Source: Maribacter sp. (GTDB taxonomy: Bacteria; Bacteroidota; Bacteroidia; Flavobacteriales; Flavobacteriaceae). From it: a stretch of DNA of 64,000 nt. The notes below the pieces were generated by a model. The model did not search any database. It had not been told where the DNA came from and worked only from the letters and a program-made list of their open reading frames with translations. Where the stretch lies: assembly GCA_011050675.1 (NCBI GenBank), contig DRFI01000027.1:47021-111020 (forward strand), given 5' to 3'. This document shows, in pieces, positions 1-9,354 of the stretch. Each line of letters begins with the position of its first letter. Position 1 is the first letter of the stretch. The translations under genes were made by a program, and so were the position numbers.

Positions 1-1729
1 CATCGGGAGCACGAGCTACATCTTGCATTGGCCACATTAGATTATCTAAATACCCGTGATTATCCATTAAATCGAAAGCTTTTTCTTTGTATTTTTCTTT
101 TCCTGTAAAATGATATGCTGTTTGTAGCATAGCAATTATATTGGAGGCATTTATTTTACGATCACCAACCATCTTAGGTCTAGCATTTACATATTCGGGA
201 TTCCATCTACCCCAAGTTGTAGGTTTTCCATCATAATCAACCATATATAAATCATTACGAACTACGTGGCTCATTAATGTATCTATAAGAGTAATTGCGC
301 GGTCTTTAAGTTCATTGTCCATTAGTTCGGCCATAACACCATAGGCGAAAATATGTCCAATCGCCTCATCACTACTAGTCGTAGATTTCCAATCCCACTC
401 AGGGTCACTTGAATGTTGCCAACGGTCTGGGTCATGTAATTTTTCTATATAACCACTACGTTCAAATGAACGCGAAGGAAAGCCAGGTACTGGATTGATA
501 CTAAATAAACGTTCCATGGCATCCATAGATTCTATGCAATTTTGCAAGGCATCATCAGATTTGGTGACGGCATATCTAAAAACTTCACCAGCCAAATACA
601 TTGTTGTCCATAAGCCATCATTATCAGAATCTGAAAGTCGACCGGAATCAATATTCCCATTGTCTAAATCAACTAAATTAGCATTGAAGCCTAAACGGAT
701 ATGTCTATTTCGAACTTGCGATTCATAGTATTTTGCCTTGTCAAAGAGGGTCATTTCTTTAAATACAATTTGACCCAATCCGGTTTCGGTAAGTATTAAT
801 ATTGATCCATCAATACCTTTTGAAATATGTTTGACATGATTACTTGGCAACCAGCGTTTTCCATTGTAATAATCATATTTACCGTCTTTACGTAATTTAA
901 AAGCCCCTTTAGTAGATCCAAACCAAAGTTGACCATCGATAGAAGTCATGGTAGTAATTTCATCAAAAGGAAGTTTTTTTTGTACTTCTCCAATTTGTTT
1001 ACCAGATGATGGGTTTATAGTTAAGTAACCAGACTTTGTTCCAACAACTAAATTGTCATTGAAGAAGGTAAAAGCAGTCAAGTTTTTATCCTGATATAAT
1101 GTTCTTAATTCGCTCGTAGTGGTATTAAAACTAGCAATCGATTTTTTGCCTAAAACCCAGAAATTTTTACTGCTTTCGTTATATAAAATATCTTGAACTT
1201 CATCGTTTGCAAATATGCCTGTCCATGGAGCTTTTTCCTTTGATAAAAATTGAAGAGTGAGACCATCGCTAATAAGAAATTCAAAATTATTGCCGGCAGC
1301 CAAGATAAATGCATTTGGTAATTCATGCCTAAGGTATAAGCTGCCTGCCCAGGAATTACTGAAAACCGCCTTGTCGTCTAGATAAACAAATTGATTTTTA
1401 TAAGCGGTTATATTCTTTATGTGCTTATCAGTTAATGGACGATAAGTCTTGTCTTTTACCAATGAGCCAGGATAGAGAAATTGACCATCATGAGTTCGTA
1501 AAATTCCTTCTGAAGAAGCTATTTGAATTACTTTATTTCTATCCATAAACACTCTTGATAAAGAAGTTTCTTTTTCAAGAGTGTTGAATTTTATAGCAAA
1601 ATCTTGTTTATAGGGTATATCTTTATAAACAGGTTCTGAACTAACTGATTCTTTTTTTTCTAATGAACTACCGCAGGATAAAAGTAAAAATGAAACTACC
1701 CAAATACAGTATTGATTTACTTTTCTCAT
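1..1729 (-). CDS. Secreted lipoprotein, beta-propeller plus helical C-terminal domain (cut by window edge)
   Basis: The open frame starts at ATG 1729 and runs off the left edge, giving about 576 residues without a stop. The start MRKVNQYCIWVV...LLLSCG is a lipoprotein signal peptide. It is a clear paralogue of the 733-residue protein at 51900: both carry LWFGSTKGAFKLRKDGKYDY and the block DNDGLWT.MYLAGE..RYAVTK. About the first 300 residues look like a repetitive propeller (two-component-regulator-propeller style). The next part, with AMERL, GFPSRSFERSGY and a DxDxDG loop, looks like a helical toroid as in some polysaccharide lyases and hydrolases; that fold assignment is inference. By comparison about 150 C-terminal residues are missing. 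It lies 199 bp downstream of the GH92 gene on the same strand and may be co-transcribed. I do not recognise a named family. Confidence 0.75.
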   Translation of the reverse strand, partial: MRKVNQYCIWVVSFLLLSCGSSLEKKESVSSEPVYKDIPYKQDFAIKFNTLEKETSLSRVFMDRNKVIQIASSEGILRTHDGQFLYPGSLVKDKTYRPLTDKHIKNITAYKNQFVYLDDKAVFSNSWAGSLYLRHELPNAFILAAGNNFEFLISDGLTLQFLSKEKAPWTGIFANDEVQDILYNESSKNFWVLGKKSIASFNTTTSELRTLYQDKNLTAFTFFNDNLVVGTKSGYLTINPSSGKQIGEVQKKLPFDEITTMTSIDGQLWFGSTKGAFKLRKDGKYDYYNGKRWLPSNHVKHISKGIDGSILILTETGLGQIVFKEMTLFDKAKYYESQVRNRHIRLGFNANLVDLDNGNIDSGRLSDSDNDGLWTTMYLAGEVFRYAVTKSDDALQNCIESMDAMERLFSINPVPGFPSRSFERSGYIEKLHDPDRWQHSSDPEWDWKSTTSSDEAIGHIFAYGVMAELMDNELKDRAITLIDTLMSHVVRNDLYMVDYDGKPTTWGRWNPEYVNARPKMVGDRKINASNIIAMLQTAYHFTGKEKYKEKAFDLMDNHGYLDNLMWPMQDVARAPD

Positions 1730-1928
1730 AGAATCGTCAAAATTTAGAAAGTTTGGTGGTGAGTTTAATTAGATTAGTTCTAGAATTTAGCCTAATAACC
1801 CATTAACAAATAAACTTTTTTTTGACGTTTTTTACTTCCTATATATTACATGATTTACATGATATTTTATCTTAAAATATCACTGATGATAAATATTTGT
1901 TTTAAAGTGTTAGAATAGTTGAAGTTTT

Positions 1929-4307
1929 CTATTTTTTTGTTAATGAAGGAGGAATTGTAGAAATGCCCCATTTTTTATTTGGTTTTGGTCCCATTTTAAA
2001 TTTTAAAATACCTCCATTGGTAATTTCCTCATGGGCTATCCAAGTCCTATTAAATGTTTTTCCGTTTAATGTTGCCGATTGTATGTATTTGTTTTCTTTT
2101 GAATTGTTATTGGCACGAATGATAAATGTTTTATTCTTTTCAAGATTTAGTGTTATTTCTCCGAAAAGCGGACTTCCAATGGTATAGATACTACTACCCG
2201 GTGCCATAGGGTAAATTCCCATAGAGCTCAAAATATACCATGAAGAGAGCGAGCCCATGTCGTCATTACCAGGAAGACCTCCTGGACCAATCCTATACAT
2301 TTCTTCTGCAACCTGTCTGGTCCTAAATTGTGTTTTCCATGGTTGACCCGCATAGTTATATAAATAGGCTACATGATGAGAAGGTTGGTTGCCTTGAACA
2401 TATTGACCTATAGTACCGACAACACCAACATATTTAGGAGGCGTTATAACAGGACTCATCTCAAAAAAGGTATCTAGTTTGTCAATAAATTGATTTTTGT
2501 TGTCAAAGAGATTAATAAGCCCTTGTGGATCATGTTGTACGGACCAAATATATTGCCATGCATTAGATTCGGTATAATGACGATTAGGACGACGGCCTAC
2601 TAGTAATGGATCAAAGTACTTGTAGTAACTGTGATCTCCTTCCGTAACAATTTCTTGCTTGTTGTCACCCAGTTCTGGCAAAAACTGCCCATCATATTTT
2701 TTTGGTCTCATGAACTTTGTTTTGGAGTCCCAAACGTTTTTGTAATTATATGCTCGTTTCGTAAACAGTTCATAATCTTTTGTCTTACCAAGTTCTTTAG
2801 CTAATTGAGCTATACACCAATCATCATAAGCTAGTTCAAGGGTGTTAGGTACAGCTTCAGTAACCTTGTCTATAGGTGCATAACCTTTTTCTAAGTAGTA
2901 AGTTAACCCCGATCTACCCGCTTCCTGTGGAACAGGTGCTTTGGGAAGTTCCAAAGCTTTCTTTCGCATGGCTTTATACAAAAGTTCAATGTCAAAATCA
3001 CGGTAACCTTTCATATACGCATCTACAATAACAGGTATCAAGTGATCACCTACCATAGATTCGCCGTATACATTTAAAAAATGCTGTGCAGGTAACCAAC
3101 CGTAATTTTCAACTTTGGCAGCAATAGATTTAATGTAATCGTTAACATGTTCTGGGGAAATCAACGTCATAAGCGGATGTTGTGTTCTATAGGTATCCCA
3201 GCAAGAAAAAGAGCCATAGAAATCGAAGCCTTTGGCTTCATGTACTTTACCATCAGAACCAAAATATTTACCATCAACGTCTTGCGAAATGTATTGAGAT
3301 AAAAGAGACCGATATAGTGCTGTAGTAAATATTTTCTTTTGATCTTCGGTAGCTTCGTTAATTGTTATTTTGGAAAGTTCTTTATTCCAAATTTTCTTTG
3401 CATTTTCCTTTACGTCATCAAAATTCCAATCTGGTATTTCTTGGTGTAGATTTCTTCGAGCACCCTCAATACTGGTATAAGAAATACCTACTTTAACCAG
3501 CACTTGTTCGTTTTCTTCAGTATGGTATTGTACAAAAGCGCCAATTTTATCGCCAACTTCTGCATTTTTATATGGGAAAACACTGCCGTCAGATTCTGGG
3601 GTTTTATAACTGGCATCGAAAGTGCCGTAGTATAAAAAGGGTTTACTGAATTCTGCTACAAAATAAACTTTTCCTAGTCCTGCAGCTTTCGCACCTTCGA
3701 TACGATTGTTGTCAATTATTTTTAGTTCAGAAAGTTCACCTTTGGTCATATCACCAATTTGATGTCCAACATCTAAAATAATACGAGAATTCATAGATTT
3801 TGGAAATGTGTAGCGATGAAATCCGGCTCGTTGTGTTGTAGTTAACTCTGCAGTAACATCATAATCTTTTAGCTTAACTGAATAGTAACCTGGGGTGGCA
3901 GTTTCATCTTCATGATCGAACCTAGAGCGGTAGCCTGCATCTGGGTTTTCTAATGATCCAGGTACTATCTGTAATTTATTACTAGTAGTGGGCATTAACA
4001 ATATTTCGCCACCATTGACCATGCCAACCCCGCTCCAATGTGTATGGCTAAAACCCATAATTGAGCTTTCAGAATAAACATAACCAGAACAGTAGCTCCA
4101 ACCTTCCGTATTTATATCGGGACTCAAGTGTACTAAGGCATTAGGTAGTGAAGCTCCTGGAAAGGTATGACCGAAAAAATCTGTACCAATAAAAGGGTCT
4201 ACATAATCAACTGGATCTTTAGTTTGGGAATGCCCAATTTGAAAAAGAACAACAACTAAAATCAGGGTTAATTTATTAATTAGTTTGTCGGAGTATTTCA
4301 TATGCAT
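1929..4307 (-). CDS. GH92 family alpha-mannosidase, secreted
   Basis: At 792 residues it has the usual size of glycoside hydrolase family 92, calcium-dependent exo-alpha-mannosidases that trim mannose from glycans. Family blocks are visible in order: DPFIGT near residue 37, PGASLPNALVHLSPD, GFSHTHWSGVG, SFSCWDTYRTQHPL, TESNAWQYIW near 579 (its Glu fits the general acid) and GLPGNDDMGSLSSWY near 682 (Asp general-base region). A signal peptide ending at HSQ precedes the domain, so export to periplasm or surface is expected. Two starts are possible, M1 or M3 (MKYSDK, 4301); both keep the signal peptide. GH92 linkage specificity (alpha-1,2, 1,3, 1,4 or phosphomannose) cannot be read from these motifs. 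Neighbours are a propeller protein downstream and a divergent phosphoesterase. Confidence 0.93.
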   Translation of the reverse strand: MHMKYSDKLINKLTLILVVVLFQIGHSQTKDPVDYVDPFIGTDFFGHTFPGASLPNALVHLSPDINTEGWSYCSGYVYSESSIMGFSHTHWSGVGMVNGGEILLMPTTSNKLQIVPGSLENPDAGYRSRFDHEDETATPGYYSVKLKDYDVTAELTTTQRAGFHRYTFPKSMNSRIILDVGHQIGDMTKGELSELKIIDNNRIEGAKAAGLGKVYFVAEFSKPFLYYGTFDASYKTPESDGSVFPYKNAEVGDKIGAFVQYHTEENEQVLVKVGISYTSIEGARRNLHQEIPDWNFDDVKENAKKIWNKELSKITINEATEDQKKIFTTALYRSLLSQYISQDVDGKYFGSDGKVHEAKGFDFYGSFSCWDTYRTQHPLMTLISPEHVNDYIKSIAAKVENYGWLPAQHFLNVYGESMVGDHLIPVIVDAYMKGYRDFDIELLYKAMRKKALELPKAPVPQEAGRSGLTYYLEKGYAPIDKVTEAVPNTLELAYDDWCIAQLAKELGKTKDYELFTKRAYNYKNVWDSKTKFMRPKKYDGQFLPELGDNKQEIVTEGDHSYYKYFDPLLVGRRPNRHYTESNAWQYIWSVQHDPQGLINLFDNKNQFIDKLDTFFEMSPVITPPKYVGVVGTIGQYVQGNQPSHHVAYLYNYAGQPWKTQFRTRQVAEEMYRIGPGGLPGNDDMGSLSSWYILSSMGIYPMAPGSSIYTIGSPLFGEITLNLEKNKTFIIRANNNSKENKYIQSATLNGKTFNRTWIAHEEITNGGILKFKMGPKPNKKWGISTIPPSLTKK

Positions 4308-4721
4308 ATCAAGTTATTTTGAATTATTACACTTAAGCTAGTTTCTTATGATCATCAAAGGTTATCTGTAAATTAAGCTTTTATCTTATTATAGAATATT
4401 ACCTAGATTTACAAATATAGAGTACTATTTTAAATTCAAAGGTTAATATACAATGCAAATAGAGTAAGATAGCGGAAATGTTATAATAGGTTTTGAAGCT
4501 ATATTTGGGTTCAGAAATTAAATGGATATGAAGTTTAATTTGGTTTCGATTTCAGCTTTTATAAAGTAGGATGAAAACCATATGTGAATTTATAAAAATT
4601 AATGTCGTAGCGTATGGTTTTAAGGATAAAAACATCACTATGAATTGGAGCACAAGTGTCGAAAAACAGCAAATAAAATAAACGATATAAAATAAGTATT
4701 TAATCAATTAAATTAATCCAA
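4308..4721. other. Divergent intergenic region
   Basis: This 414-bp AT-rich gap separates the start of the GH92 gene (minus) from the phosphoesterase gene (plus) and must hold both promoters. The 9-mer CAAAGGTTA occurs at 4357 and again near 4438; on the minus strand it reads TAACCTTTG, close to the flavobacterial -7 element but one base too long. No exact TAnnTTTG near either start, no convincing small gene and no RNA were seen. Confidence 0.4.
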
Positions 4722-5798
4722 ATGAAAATTAAATTAATCTTTGCATTGATAGTTCTTGTAGCCTTGAATTCGTGTAGAACTTCTAAAGATATACAAGACC
4801 ATACTGCCAATGTTGTTGAAAATACATCGATTAGTAGCATAACCAATAAGGCGCCTTATGATCCTAGGCCTGGTATGGAACAACTCAAAAATAAATATGA
4901 GATAATAAAAAGTGATGGTACAATAAAATTAAAAAAACCAATGCATTTCTTGGTGTTCGGAGATTCAAAAGGGAGCATGCATATGCATGATGTCTTGAAA
5001 AGAGCTGATATGCTTAATCCGCAGTTTTCTATTACTACAGCTGATTTTGTAAATAAGGGAGCCGGTGGAATTGGGGAGGAGCTATATAAAAAGTTGGATG
5101 AAGAATCGGGTTGGTTTTTTAGAAAGTATCCTACTTGGCCAACTTTAGGTAATCATGAGGTTTCTGGACCTAAAGACCAACCTTCTGAAGATAATTATGT
5201 TTCGGGAGTTCATAATTTTGGCGACTTTTTTGGTCTTGAAGATCCGTTGTACAGTTTTACTTATGGTAATGCTAAGTTTATTGCAATGGACTGGATCAAG
5301 GCGACGGAAAGCAAGGAGCGAATGGATTGGTTGGAAAATGAACTTAAAGAAGCTAAGGATAAATTAATATTTATATTCAAACATAGACCTTACTATACAG
5401 TTGGAAATAAAAGCTATTCTGATGTAGAAGGTAAAAGTACTCCTGTTACTGAGTTGTTTCAAAAGTATAATGTTACTGCTGTGTTTTCTGGTCATGACCA
5501 CTTATACTATAGAACTATTCGTGATGGTGTAAACTATATAGTTTCAGCAGGAGCTGGAGCAAATATTTATCAATTGAAAAGAGCAGGTGATGCTATTCCG
5601 GGTGATGCTTATTATGGGCGAACTGTAGAAAATGATAAAGAGTTTTTATTTCATTCTGCAGAAGGAGAAGAGGTAAGGTTTAATGAAGCAATGTACTTTG
5701 TTGTTTCGGTAAAGATTAACGGTGACAAGGTTACTTTCGAGATGATCGATACCGAAGGAAAAAGCTGGGATACATTTACTTTTGATGCTTCTAGATAA
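4722..5798 (+). CDS. Calcineurin-like metallophosphoesterase lipoprotein
   Basis: This 358-residue protein is a dinuclear-metal phosphoesterase of the calcineurin/purple acid phosphatase superfamily. Metal-site motifs appear in order: FGDSKG near residue 79, GNHEVSG near 142, FKHRPYY near 220 and SGHDHLYY near 256. The N-terminus (LIVLVALNSC) is a lipoprotein signal, so it should be anchored in the outer membrane or periplasm. Unlike the enzymes at 12725 and 46742 it has no fibronectin-like N-domain, only a short linker. It is a single gene divergent from GH92, ending in a very strong terminator. The natural substrate is unknown; a phosphomonoester or phosphodiester released from glycoconjugates fits the surroundings. 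Confidence 0.88.
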   Translation: MKIKLIFALIVLVALNSCRTSKDIQDHTANVVENTSISSITNKAPYDPRPGMEQLKNKYEIIKSDGTIKLKKPMHFLVFGDSKGSMHMHDVLKRADMLNPQFSITTADFVNKGAGGIGEELYKKLDEESGWFFRKYPTWPTLGNHEVSGPKDQPSEDNYVSGVHNFGDFFGLEDPLYSFTYGNAKFIAMDWIKATESKERMDWLENELKEAKDKLIFIFKHRPYYTVGNKSYSDVEGKSTPVTELFQKYNVTAVFSGHDHLYYRTIRDGVNYIVSAGAGANIYQLKRAGDAIPGDAYYGRTVENDKEFLFHSAEGEEVRFNEAMYFVVSVKINGDKVTFEMIDTEGKSWDTFTFDASR

Positions 5799-5803
5799 AG
5801 GAA

Positions 5804-5869
5804 TTTAATAACATAAAAAAACCTTGATAGTGTTCATTAACACTATCAAGGTTTTTTTATGTTATTAAA
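5804..5869. terminator. Bidirectional intrinsic terminator
   Basis: A perfect inverted repeat has 31-bp arms (5804-5834 and 5839-5869) around the four-base loop CATT. The central stem AACCTTGATAGTGTT is flanked by an A7 run on the left and a T7 run on the right, so it can terminate transcription from both sides: the phosphoesterase (plus) and the converging cytochrome/FG-GAP gene (minus, stop at 5943). Confidence 0.93.
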
Positions 5870-5942
5870 ATTGGGGGTATGAAGATTTTTTTGAGAGTTA
5901 ATAATTGTATTCTGACCTCTCTTAAATTCATTGTTTTTTATT

Positions 5943-7520
5943 TTACTTTGTGGTGTTTTCAAGAATAATAATAGACGGACTTTCTTTTAACCATTTTTTG
6001 CTTAATCCGGTGGTATCATCCTTCGCTAAAAAATTGACATTGGAACCTAATGCGATGTCAATATCACCATCATCATCCATGTCTTCGGCATCCATAACAA
6101 TCCATCTGCCTTTTGTTGATTCGGGAAAAGAAAAGGCCTCGAAGGTTAAATCTCCTTTATTTTCTAAGTACACAAAACTCTCTTCAGGATAACTCCGGTA
6201 ATCAGGGAAATAAGAAATTGCAGCTATGTCCAAATCTCCATCCAAGTCAAAATCGCGAGGCATCGCTTTATAGGCGCCATTTTGCTGATAGAAATATGCT
6301 TGCTGGAAATTAAGCTCGCCATCATTTAAAAAAATGTACACTCCATGATAATCTTTTAATACAGGGGTCTTGTCCGCATTATCACCAGAAACATAAATAA
6401 TGTCATCAAATCCATCATTATTGAAATCGACTAACTCCATATATTGAGACCCATAGAGTGGTAAAAAGGATAATAATCTCTTTTCATTAAAAATACCGTT
6501 ACCTTGATTCTCATAATAAAATATACCTTCATCACCCTGTGACATTAATACGAAAATATCATTTAAACCATCATTGTTATAGTCCTTTATAATGGCGCTA
6601 ATGGCTCCAGGTTTTGTATTTAGAATGTTTGAGGTATAGTTGTTACTTCCATCATTTTTGTACCAAACGAGTTTACCGGTCAAATCACCAAATTCACATG
6701 CGACAACATCTTCCAATCCGTCGTTATCTAAATCGCCATAGCCCATAGCTACTGGGCGCTGTAGGTTAGATATAAGCAGTTTTGGATTTATGTTTTTGTT
6801 CTTTTTTTTATCGTAAACGATTTTATGAACCTTGCCATGCGATAGGTTATTCGGAAATAAATTCCTTCCTATAGTTGTTAAAAATAACGTATCTGATTTT
6901 TCATGATAATTGATAGGAGATTCTCTTAACATCAAATTGTAATCAAGTTTTAAATCAGAAGTTAAATAGGTTAGAACGTTTTTTCTGTCTTTACCATCGC
7001 CAAAAACAATACCTCGTTTGTTAGGTAGAATCTTTACAAGCGTAGTAAGTGGTGGACGATTGTTATATGATGCCTCTTTGTATTTAAAATGTTTTAAGCC
7101 GATTTTGATTTTTTTCTCATGAATTGGAGGTGTAATAGTGTCAAGGGCATTTTCTACATAATACGCTACTAACTTCATCCAATCAGCCTTGGCTAAAAGT
7201 GGTTCTTCGGGAAAAATATTTGCTTTTTGAATTATTACCCTGTTTTGTGGTGGTCCGAAAATGCTATCCGGTTGACCACTACCGTTGTAAATTCCCAACC
7301 TATTGCCCATTGATGGTAATACATCAGTTTTCCAAATAGCTTTGGATAAATAAGAGGGGGGGACAAATGCATGACAACGTGCACAATGTATTTGCGCCAA
7401 TTCCCTCCCCGAAAGATTTGAAATTGGTATATCTTTTGGGGAAGGTTTTTTTAACTCATTCTTTCCTACACATGAAAAAAGTAAACATGCCAATATAGAT
7501 AATAAAACAAGTTTCTTCAT
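5943..7520 (-). CDS. Cytochrome c / FG-GAP (VCBS) repeat lipoprotein
   Basis: I start at ATG 7520 (MKKLVLLSILACLLFSC), a lipoprotein signal; the upstream in-frame ATG at 7544 would add MVGSNSGF and bury the signal. Length is 525 residues. Near residue 47 there is one CxxCH haem motif (CARCH) in a small cytochrome-c-like domain with a downstream methionine (LPSMGNR) as possible axial ligand. From about residue 215 there are at least five FG-GAP/VCBS-type calcium loops (DNDGLEDV, NNDGLNDIF, NNDGFDDII, LDGDLDIA, DDDGDIDIA), implying a beta-propeller. It begins only 46 bp after the fucose isomerase stop, so it is probably the last gene of that operon. A haem domain on a propeller suggests an electron-transfer or sugar-oxidising role outside the cytoplasm; this is inference. 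Confidence 0.82.
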   Translation of the reverse strand: MKKLVLLSILACLLFSCVGKNELKKPSPKDIPISNLSGRELAQIHCARCHAFVPPSYLSKAIWKTDVLPSMGNRLGIYNGSGQPDSIFGPPQNRVIIQKANIFPEEPLLAKADWMKLVAYYVENALDTITPPIHEKKIKIGLKHFKYKEASYNNRPPLTTLVKILPNKRGIVFGDGKDRKNVLTYLTSDLKLDYNLMLRESPINYHEKSDTLFLTTIGRNLFPNNLSHGKVHKIVYDKKKNKNINPKLLISNLQRPVAMGYGDLDNDGLEDVVACEFGDLTGKLVWYKNDGSNNYTSNILNTKPGAISAIIKDYNNDGLNDIFVLMSQGDEGIFYYENQGNGIFNEKRLLSFLPLYGSQYMELVDFNNDGFDDIIYVSGDNADKTPVLKDYHGVYIFLNDGELNFQQAYFYQQNGAYKAMPRDFDLDGDLDIAAISYFPDYRSYPEESFVYLENKGDLTFEAFSFPESTKGRWIVMDAEDMDDDGDIDIALGSNVNFLAKDDTTGLSKKWLKESPSIIILENTTK

Positions 7521-7566
7521 AAATCCGGAATTTGAGCCAACCAACTACAAACCTAGGTATTATCCT

Positions 7567-9354
7567 TTATTTTATTCCATAAAGAGGACCATAAGCTTTA
7601 CATGCTCTATAATCTTGCCCTTCCTTATCGGTTCCAAATGATGACCATAATGCAGGTCTAAAAACTCTACTCTCATCAACATTATGCATATTAACTGGTA
7701 TTCTAAGCATAGAAGCTAAGGAAATTAAATCGGCTCCAATATGTCCATAACTTATAGCCCCGTGATTTGAACCCCAATTTGCCATTACCGTATATACATC
7801 TTTAAATGCACCTTTGCCAGTGGTAATAGGAGCGAACCATGTTGTTGGCCAAGTAGGGTTAGTTCTATCATCTAACATTTTATGCATATCGTCATCTAAA
7901 ACTACTGTCCACCCTTCTGCTATTTGTAACACAGGACCTATTCCTTTAACTAGATTGACGCGGCACATGGTTACAGGCATTTCTCCGTCAGTTTTAAACT
8001 GTGAAGAATATCCACCACCTCTAAAATATTCTTTAACAGCTTGTGGCCATTTGGTTGAATTTAAACACTTTTTAGCTTCTTTTTCTGAAATTTCCCAATA
8101 AGGTTTCATTGCTGGATCACCATCGTCATTTCTTTGTTGGGCAGTTGCGTCTAAGGTTGTAGATCCCGAATTGATTAAATGAATAATACCATTCTTCGCC
8201 TTTCCTTTTAGCTCTTTTCCAGTTACTCGCTTTACAGATTCGGGGCTCCAATAGGTTCTAACGTCAGAGAATATTTGAGCAGTATTGGTCAATAGATGTC
8301 CGAAAAGCATGGATACGCCATTTAAACTATCGTTTTCTGTAGCAACCATAAACGCCTGTCGTATACCATTCCAATCGAAAGAGGAATTTAAGATAGCTTC
8401 AGGAAAATCCCCATTCGGCATATGATCGGTCCATTGTCGTTGCCCTTGAAAACCTGCGGCAATGGCATTTCTTCCAAAAGCTTCCTCGCCAAACCCCATT
8501 TCTTTTAATTTTGGATTTCCAATCATAAGGTCACGAATAATCAAGGTCATTTTAACGACAATTTCCCACTCCCATTCTTTCCTTTTTTTATCTCCTTTTA
8601 ATGCCTCAATATTATAATCTTTTCCCTCTTTACAATTTTCATACGTCCATTGTAAAGCTTTTTCGTACTCTTCATGATCATAAATTTGCTCCTCGATTCT
8701 TCTAGTTACCTCTATTTGATCTATAAATTCAGTACGCATACCTAAATAATCATGAAAGAAATTTTGATCTACCATAGACCCTACAATCCCCATAGATGAA
8801 TAACCGAGAGATAAATAGGACTTGCCTTTCATTTGTGCAACGGCCAGACCAGCCTTTACAAAACGTAGAATTTTTTCTTTTACATCTTCATGAATATTAG
8901 TATCACCGGTATCTTGCACTTCACGACCGTAAATGCTGAATGCAGGCAATCCTTTTTGTGCGTAGCCGGCTAAGGCAGCCGCCAAATAAACAGCACCAGG
9001 ACGTTCGGTACCATTAAAACCCCAAATTGCCTTTGTTGTATTTGGATCAGCGTCCATGACCTCTGTTCCATAGCACCAAGCCGGTGTAACTGTTAAGGAA
9101 ACAGAAACCCCTTCACGTTCAAATTTGTCGGCACAAAGGGCTGCTTCTGCAACTCCACCGATATTCGTGTCGGCAATTACACATTCTACTCTTTCGCCGC
9201 TCGGAAATCTTAAGTTTTCTTCAATTAGCTTGGCTGCATTCTTGGCCATTTCCATGCATTGTAATTCAAGAGATTCTCTAACACCTCTTTCTCGTCCGTC
9301 AATTACGGGTCTGATTCCTACTTTTGGAAGTCTACCTATTAATCTATTGCTCAT
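7567..9354 (-). CDS. fucI: L-fucose isomerase
   Basis: This 595-residue cytoplasmic enzyme converts L-fucose to L-fuculose, and often D-arabinose to D-ribulose. It resembles Escherichia coli FucI along the whole length: [19 protein letters not shown] at the start, [32 protein letters not shown] and RGGGYSSQF. The catalytic Glu lies in [10 protein letters not shown] (near residue 341), the metal-binding Asp in [11 protein letters not shown] (near 366) and the metal-binding His in GHIGADL (near 535). Its ATG overlaps the end of the upstream kinase by 11 bp, indicating translational coupling. No fuculose-phosphate aldolase (fucA) is in this window, so the pathway must be completed elsewhere. Identification is firm; fucose versus another 6-deoxy or pentose sugar in vivo is open. 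Confidence 0.96.
   Translation of the reverse strand: MSNRLIGRLPKVGIRPVIDGRERGVRESLELQCMEMAKNAAKLIEENLRFPSGERVECVIADTNIGGVAEAALCADKFEREGVSVSLTVTPAWCYGTEVMDADPNTTKAIWGFNGTERPGAVYLAAALAGYAQKGLPAFSIYGREVQDTGDTNIHEDVKEKILRFVKAGLAVAQMKGKSYLSLGYSSMGIVGSMVDQNFFHDYLGMRTEFIDQIEVTRRIEEQIYDHEEYEKALQWTYENCKEGKDYNIEALKGDKKRKEWEWEIVVKMTLIIRDLMIGNPKLKEMGFGEEAFGRNAIAAGFQGQRQWTDHMPNGDFPEAILNSSFDWNGIRQAFMVATENDSLNGVSMLFGHLLTNTAQIFSDVRTYWSPESVKRVTGKELKGKAKNGIIHLINSGSTTLDATAQQRNDDGDPAMKPYWEISEKEAKKCLNSTKWPQAVKEYFRGGGYSSQFKTDGEMPVTMCRVNLVKGIGPVLQIAEGWTVVLDDDMHKMLDDRTNPTWPTTWFAPITTGKGAFKDVYTVMANWGSNHGAISYGHIGADLISLASMLRIPVNMHNVDESRVFRPALWSSFGTDKEGQDYRACKAYGPLYGIK

Noticed and set aside
7521..7544. Upstream start of the cytochrome/FG-GAP gene (MVGSNSGF extension)
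   Set aside because: It would place eight residues before a well-formed lipoprotein signal; the ATG at 7520 is preferred.
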